NCBI GenBank assembly: GCA_000711775.1
Contig: ARYC01017514.1
Coordinates: 61,200-125,199, forward strand
DNA: 64,000 nucleotides
Direction: 5' to 3'
Source: Oxytricha trifallax
Taxonomy: Eukaryota > Ciliophora > Spirotrichea > Sporadotrichida > Oxytrichidae
Part shown: one piece after another, positions 58,227 to 64,000 of the stretch
How the letters are laid out: the number at the start of each line of letters is the position of its first letter
Numbering within the stretch: position 1 is the stretch's first letter
The notes under the pieces: generated by a model
The model's input: only the letters and a program-made list of their open reading frames with translations
Told to the model about the DNA's origin: nothing
The model's database searches: none
Translations under genes and position numbers: made by a program

Positions 58227-59307
58227 TTAATGTAATAAAACTTATATCACAATAAATAATAAAACTCATGAATTAAGTTTGCTATTAATTTGAGTTTAAT
58301 TGCTTGTGTAGCTTATTGCCTCATTTCCTCTTACTAATCTTGTTACATTTAAAATTAAATTGTTAATTTATTTATATACATTAAATAATAACTATGTCTA
58401 ATTAATAAAGCATTTATTCATTATAAATAAACTATTTGCTTATAAATTTATATAACTTAAGTATATTTTGTGACGATTAAATTGTTATAATTAATTGCGG
58501 GATTAGGAGAGAGGTATTCTATTAATTATTGGGAGCGAATTAAATGTGAATATCTTAATTTAAATGAGATACTTACAATTGATAGCGATTAAAGATTCCC
58601 AAAAGATTTGTGAATATAAATTAATTATATACATTAGCTACCAATCAATTTATATTAAACAATTATTAATTCTAAATTAAATATTACAAGAATGCAATTT
58701 AAATTAAGTTAAGTTTAAATTGCTTGAAATGCTCTTATTAATGATATCAATAATACATTTCACATAATTTATGCAAATTTTAAAGATTTTAGATAACCAA
58801 ATAGAATTAATTATACAATAATACTTTGCTTAAAATATATATTAATCTTTTAAAATTATATCACAAACTAACAACAATCATTGGCAGACATTCACTATTT
58901 AGTTTTTGTGCAATTAAGCATATCCTTATATTCATAAATAGTTGAAGGTATTGTTTATCTTAAAATTTGTAAAGCACTCAAATATATTAACAAATACTTT
59001 TATTAATAATATATCATACTATATGGCGAATTATATATAAAAAAACTCACATTTTATGATTAAATTACGATGAATTTCATTAGTTTTAGTTGCTATTTTA
59101 GTTGTTTTATTCTGCGAGATTTTGACTGTTACTTGCTTGCTACTCAATCACTTTCTCTTCATTTTTAAAATTAATTATATATTATTAGTTAAATTTTAAA
59201 AATTTATAATTAATATTCCATTTTTAGTAACTATACTTGATTTGATTTGAGCAGATAGAGTCAGAGTAGTGCTTACATTTATGGTTGGAGATTCACTCAT
59301 TTATTAG

Positions 59308-62300
59308 TCAGAGGGCTTTCTCTGGTGAGACTATTGAGAACTTATTTATTGACTTGTGCTTTATTGAGATGATAAGCCAGTTAGACTTGCGATTCCTGCC
59401 ATTATAGTAGATGGCTGGATGTTTATCCTGGGTTCTAACATTATTAGAAGAGTTATAACATAAACAATACTAAATATTCATGGTACATAGTGTAAAAACT
59501 ATTTCTTACAATATTTGGGGCTTTGATTAGTTAATTGATGGCTGAATTCCAGTGATTTTTGGCATGTTGTTTCTTTGAATTGTGGGGAATATTTGAGGCT
59601 CAACCAGTAGACCACTTTATTTATTCTTGATGTTTTGGATTATTGAATCTTTAATACTTTGACTCTAAACCCCTGTTTTAGCATTACTGCCGATAGGGGG
59701 TGGCTACAGAAACCCAGTTCCTCCTTGAGTAGGTATAAAAACAAAAAATAAACAGGTACTCTCTTGAATACGCTTTGAATTTTGTCAAGCTCACTTGTAG
59801 CGGATTCACCATAAGCAAATAAAACATGAGTTCTAGGAGTCATGTGGGAGCTTGGGTGAAGAGGTGATTATAAGTAGCGATTATTTGATAGGAGGGGAGT
59901 ACCATGGTTAGATCTCACATTTTATTATTGTTGGCATATAATTTATTAACTATTACAAAAAAAACAATTTTATAAAACCTTTATATTTTTAATACTTAAG
60001 AAATTCAATTAATTTTTTTCACTTTATTCTGATATATAGGGTTTAATCAATGCTTTACAAAATTTTTAATTATTCTAATAATAATAAATAGTGTTATATT
60101 GCATAGCTGGTAGGGGCATACTTTGTCTTAAGGGTGATTAAGGGCATAAGAACTTGATGGCTGGTTTATTCAAAGATGGAGTCAACATAGGAGCTCTGCT
60201 CACTTAAGGCGTTTTAGATCCTTGAGGTTGATCATTAGCTTGTTGATTATGGGTAAAGTTTGGCTTTATATAGGGAATGTACTCCTTCATTACTCTTATG
60301 TAAACTTCATTGTAGAATTTAATAATGTCCTTCTTAACACCGTCATTAGTAACAACGTGCATGTAAACATTGTGCATATTTCTTACTTCCCTGTTCAGTT
60401 CTACGTATTTGTCAATTATGTTTACAAATGTGATCGTTGTCTCAGGGTGCACTCTGCAAACACAAAACAATGTGCACATTACAAGCTAGTCAAGATGTCT
60501 GTTCATAAGGAGCTAAGTTTCATGACCAAGTAAGAGCTTCATAATTATCCAAATTTTCTCCAAAACATCTTCATTCAAATTTAATGCCTTTCCTAAGTCA
60601 AAGACTCTTTAGGAAGCAACGTGAAGCACTCTTTTGAAGAACATGTGATAAGATTGCATTACATTCTCTTAACGCTGTCTCATTTCTTAATCCTACTCGG
60701 ATGTTCTTTGTTGACTTTACTCCCTAAATATTTTCCTGATTATTTCAACTACAGATGACAAGTTTAAAATACTTAATAAAAGAATAATGAGCCAGAAGCC
60801 CAAGCAGATTCACTAACAATGCGTTGCTCAATTTATCTGAAGTGATCAATTAATGATTTTGGCATTTACTAGTCAAATTTGAAGAAACTGTGTAAAAGTC
60901 TCCATAAATCGAATGCCTGTAAACCAACTAGTGGAAGTAAGTCGTTTATCTGAACTTGTTTCACCATGTTGATAAAGAATACTGATTCTACGGCACACAT
61001 GAAAGCTGATCTTAAGAATATTTCTCTTGATAATAGATATTAAATACATTTTTAATAGATGAGAAAAGTCTGGTTCTGCTGCATTTTACATATTTGATGT
61101 TCTCTGCTCTCTAATCAAGAGCTCGTCTAATATTCTGAAAGTTAGAAGCTTGGTACTTTTTCCATATTACTGATAATAGATGTCTTTGATTCTTTGATCA
61201 TCCTTTCTGTTTTCTCTTAGAGCTAGAAGATCGATTACCTTTGTTATGCAACTTTCAATTTCTTAACTCACAGACTTTGCAATATTGGCTTTTTATTCTA
61301 GATTTTGAGGATTTAAACTTATATAATTGTTAACTTACTATAATAGGAAAAATTGTATCACTATAAGAGAATATTTCTCTGAATTTGCTTTATAAGATTA
61401 TTAAGCGCATTAATAATATTAATTTGCTTAAATAATACTATGGAGATAATATAGTAAATAACTGCTTTTTTTGCTTAAATATTTTCAAAATTATTTAAAA
61501 TTACAAAGAAAACCAATTTCTTTAAACGAAATGTTATTACAGAAATATTTTCTTTAAAAATAATTATTTATCATAAATGATTAAGAGAGTTTATTAATTT
61601 TGTATTAAATATTTCAAATAAATGGATTTATGTTTTAAATGCCTTTTTTCAATATATTTTTAAGAAACAAATTATTTTAATTTAACTTTTATTTTAAATT
61701 TACTTTTCTTAAAATATATTTTAAGAAATAATTAACAAAAAGAAAAGCCTTCAAATGTAGTTATAATAAAATACTATTTCAAGTTTATGAAATCAAAAAT
61801 GATTTTAGAAACACCAAATTCTTCATGCATAGAAATTCGGATGAGTTTGGATTTGTATAAAATAATTATTTATTAACATAAATTAAAATTTTATTTTAAT
61901 ATTTTAAAAGTCATATTACGAAATTATTTTTTCTATAATATATAAATATAATATGATAAATTAAAAAATGATGCCTACGTAATATTTTTTTAAATTCTTG
62001 ACTGTGTGGTATGTAAAATTGAGAGAAAAAATGAACCAAATATCTTTATTTCTGATTTTTTAAAAAATAAAGTGTTAATAATTTTAATTATGAAAAAAGT
62101 GTTTAATTATATACTATCCTCAAAACTCTATTAAGATTTTGAGTTAACCAAGTTTTCAATTCCATCATCATGCTTATAGGTGTAGCTGGCGTGATTTATT
62201 TAATAGAGTATGGTGAATTTGGAACTCTGTTTGGGAAGTTTATTTGATATAGTTTCTACTCAAGTGTAACTTACCCTGAATTTTCCATTTTACTGTTGCT

Positions 62301-62480
62301 TGGGTTTTCATAATTTAACAGTCTCTTAGAATGCAGGACTCTTTTATTAGGTGGTTCGAGGGTATTGCCTTCTTAATTTTAGTTCTTTTGTGGAGTATTA
62401 GGAACTTGCTTGTTTTAGAATATTGAATTCCTTGCGAAAGGGGAGAGTTTGCAAGGCGTTATATTTCTGTGGTCGGTATT
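59308..62480 (-). CDS. Retinoblastoma-family pocket protein, 5' part beyond TBE-D
   Basis: Minus strand from the TBE-D border: ITPCKLSPFARNSIF, NKRVLHSKRLLNYENPS, intron, then pocket A (ITPATPISMMMELKTWLTQN; FSHLLSREIFLRSAFMCAVE after an IES; LLPLVGLQAFDLWRLLHSFF; LIDHFRQIEQRIVSESAWAS). Pocket B follows (FKRVLHVASQRVFDLGKALN, TQLLMNRHLDQLVMCTLFCV, ETTITFVNIIDKYVELN, DIIKFYNEVYIRVMKEYI). The C-terminal part has TPRTHVLFAYGESATSELDK. RHLDQ-MC and IIKFYN are diagnostic. Rb proteins repress E2F/DP targets in G1. The final exons (59600-59308) are uncertain. 61330-62120 is AT-rich with only fragments of pocket A recognised. Confidence 0.85.
61031..61060. other. IES of 22 bp in the Rb-like gene, pointer TAATAGAT
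   Basis: The 8-bp repeat is at 61031-61038 and 61053-61060. Collapse restores PDFSHLLSREIFLRSAFMCA across what is otherwise a frameshift. Confidence 0.8.
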
Positions 62481-62618
62481 CAAAACCCCAAAACCCTTTC
62501 AGTAGTTTGATTGAATTTTTGATTGATAAAAGTAGACTATTAGTGCATACTTCATTAGGGTTTTAATAGGGTTTATGTAGGGGTTTAATGTTTAAATATT
62601 AGTAATTTAAGTGAGTAT

Positions 62619-63668
62619 ATGCGAGGTTTGGGGTCAGTTTATGACAGTGAGTATATAGATTTATTGTTTAAGTTGCGTTATGGATGTGATGAATATAATG
62701 ATCAACTCAAGCCTATCCTTAATTACACGTCTATAGCAAGGCTACTCCATAAATCTCCTGCTACTGTTAGGTCTCACTGTCTATTAGCATTGAATTTAAA
62801 GAGATATCATCTTAATTCTAAGCCTAAGAGACCCTTAAAATTTTAGCAGCATCATATTGAATATCTTATTAATGATAAGACTCTTAAATACTGGGCTCAT
62901 TTCTCTCTGGCCTAGAGGGCTGTGATGTTTCATCGCCAATTTCCTGAGCTTCACATATCTGCTTAATCGATAGCTAACATATATAAAAAGAACGGAATAT
63001 CTTACAAGACAGTCAATCGCATTAAGAGAGTGATTGACTTTAATGTTCCATTTTTAAAAGAATAATTTAAATTATATACTCGATTAAATGCAGAGGTCTT
63101 AAGAGCATAATATAAAGTTCATACACGCTGATGAAGCTGTATTTACATTCAATACCTTTATATCAAGATCTTGGTACAAGAGGTATAGTAATATAGAAGT
63201 TTATGATCAAAAAGTTAAGGTATAAACTCATGCTATTCTTGGAGGAATAAGCGAAGATAATGGCCTCGAGAATTATGTTATTCACCCGCGTTCTATAAAG
63301 ACTGAATAATATATTAAGTTCTTGCAATAACTCAGAGATAAGTACACTGACTAAGAGATTATTCTTTTCGTTGATAACTTGTCAGTTCATAAAACTAAAG
63401 ACTCAAGGAAGGAATATGAAAGTCTAAATATAACACATGTAATTAATGTTCCTTACAGCCCTTAGTTCATTGGAATTGAATTATATTGGGGGTTATTGAA
63501 AGGTCATTATAATAAATTGCTGTTCTACCATTTGATGCATGATTTAAAGATAGATACAGTCGATTTTATTAAGAGTGCTGCAAAGAGAGTCTGCGATGAG
63601 AAAGCTATAGTATGCGCAAGAGAGGGAGATTTTGTGTATATAAATAAGTATTAGATTTAAACGAATGA
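62619..63668 (+). pseudogene. TBE-D DDE transposase, one clear insertion
   Basis: MRGLGSVYDSEYIDLLFKLR, SIARLLHKSPATVRSHCLLA (helix-turn-helix-like), SIANIYKKNGISYKTVNRIK, then the DDE core in FIHADEAVFTFNTFISRSWY, ILFVDNLSVHKTKDSRKEYE and GIELYWGLLKGHYNKLLFYH. About 350 residues, the usual size of the 42 kDa TBE protein. A single extra base in the T/A run near 63052-63058 shifts the frame; TBE-B lacks it, whereas TBE-B has its own deletions elsewhere. The C-terminal end near 63668 is unclear. Confidence 0.8.
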
Positions 63669-63673
63669 ATAAG

Positions 63674-64000
63674 TTCACATATTAAAAGGGATTTGGCTTC
63701 TCTTTCTTTTCTTCCTCTTAAGGCTTGCTTGGGCCCATGTTTCTTCTCTTAGTGCCAGCTCCTGCATCTGTGTTCATCTCTTCTGGCTTTTATAAATCTT
63801 TGAAGAGCCTCTTACTCAATTCATGTTTTACTTGAGACTTTCTCTCTCTGTTTAATTTGCTGCCCTTTCATCAAGTATATAGCAGTACCAGGTTTTTCTA
63901 TAAAGTTAGAAGACTAAGCTTACTTGAGATGTAAGGATGCTTTTGAAGTTCCTACAGCCAGGTATCACTTATTTTAATACCTTGCTTCTCTTTTTCTTCA
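63674..64000 (-). CDS. TBE-D 22 kDa-class protein, 5' part outside window
   Basis: Nearly identical to the TBE-B copy over the basic C-terminal region (LMKERxKLNRERKSQVKHEL, KPEEMNTDAGAGTKRRNMGP). A 14-bp gap relative to TBE-B just before the stop changes the last residues. The 26-nt intron (63898-63923) is retained. Confidence 0.65.

Larger units (their letters stand above)
62481..64000. mobile_element. TBE-D, telomere-bearing element truncated by window end
   Basis: Begins CAAAACCCCAAAACCC after ATT (62478-62480), with the same sub-terminal sequence as TBE-B (CAGTAGTTTGATTGA). Contains the transposase on plus and the 3' half of the 22 kDa gene on minus, including the 26-nt intron at 63898-63923. 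It interrupts the Rb-like coding sequence. Confidence 0.93.

Noticed and set aside
59640..59843. Stand-alone 67-aa minus ORF
   Set aside because: Its N-terminal half matches the C-terminal region of pocket proteins (YGESATSELDK), and it follows the Rb-like pocket B on the same strand, so it is an exon of that gene.
1..64000. CRISPR arrays, tRNA or rRNA genes, bacterial operons
   Set aside because: None seen: no regularly spaced repeats, no tRNA-like cloverleaf noticed by eye, and all genes are eukaryotic with ciliate codon use.

Overview
This window is germline (micronuclear) DNA of a spirotrich, probably hypotrich, ciliate of the Oxytricha/Sterkiella/Stylonychia type. TAA and TAG are read as glutamine throughout and TGA is the only stop. 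The DNA is very AT-rich, introns are short, and several transposons end in the telomere-like repeat CAAAACCCCAAAACCCC, the hallmark of telomere-bearing elements (TBEs). Coding sequence is cut into macronuclear-destined segments (MDSs) separated by internal eliminated sequences (IESs). I could pair many MDS ends by short identical 'pointer' repeats whose collapse restores a reading frame.

Layout. 1-3280: 3' part of an OSCA/TMEM63-type channel gene (+). 3458-28428: one scrambled PKHD1L1/fibrocystin-L-like gene (TIG repeats, PA14, F5/8-like, two G8 domains, beta-helix, C-terminal TM). Its deduced order is: (-) ~20510-19404 [TBE-B removed] 15229-14964; (-) 13348-11066 [TBE-A removed] 7032-4635; (+) 22357-22676; (+) 3458-4563; (-) 22323-21270; (-) 27479-22711; (+) 27521-28428. 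Three of these junctions are inversions. A pirin gene (13646-14889, +) lies wholly inside one IES of this gene. 28679-31466: a small membrane-protein gene (-) whose first coding exon is split by a 1.6 kb retroelement-like insert (29800-31405) with a 14-bp target duplication.

31682-51682: a minus-strand tandem family of four apparently intact genes plus one decayed copy. The proteins have a Gln/Pro-rich N-terminus, four likely membrane segments and an Asn-rich, N-glycosylation-rich loop. One member (42383 to about 33761) carries two fossil TBEs with ANT target duplications, one of which contains a second nested TBE, yet its ORF is intact once they are removed.

52026-53207: non-canonical poly(A) polymerase (+). 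53355-54880: MFS transporter (-). 55380-56729: unrecognised charged protein (-) with a 431-bp retroelement-like insert at an intron donor. 57061-58226: thymidylate kinase (-). About 59308-62480: retinoblastoma-family pocket protein (-), cut at 62480 by a fourth TBE (62481 to the window end).

The recurring theme is that mobile DNA sits inside or against coding sequence, and that removing exactly one copy of the flanking repeat restores each host gene. This fits somatic elimination during macronuclear development. No macronuclear reference could be consulted; every junction is an inference from repeats plus frame plus family conservation.
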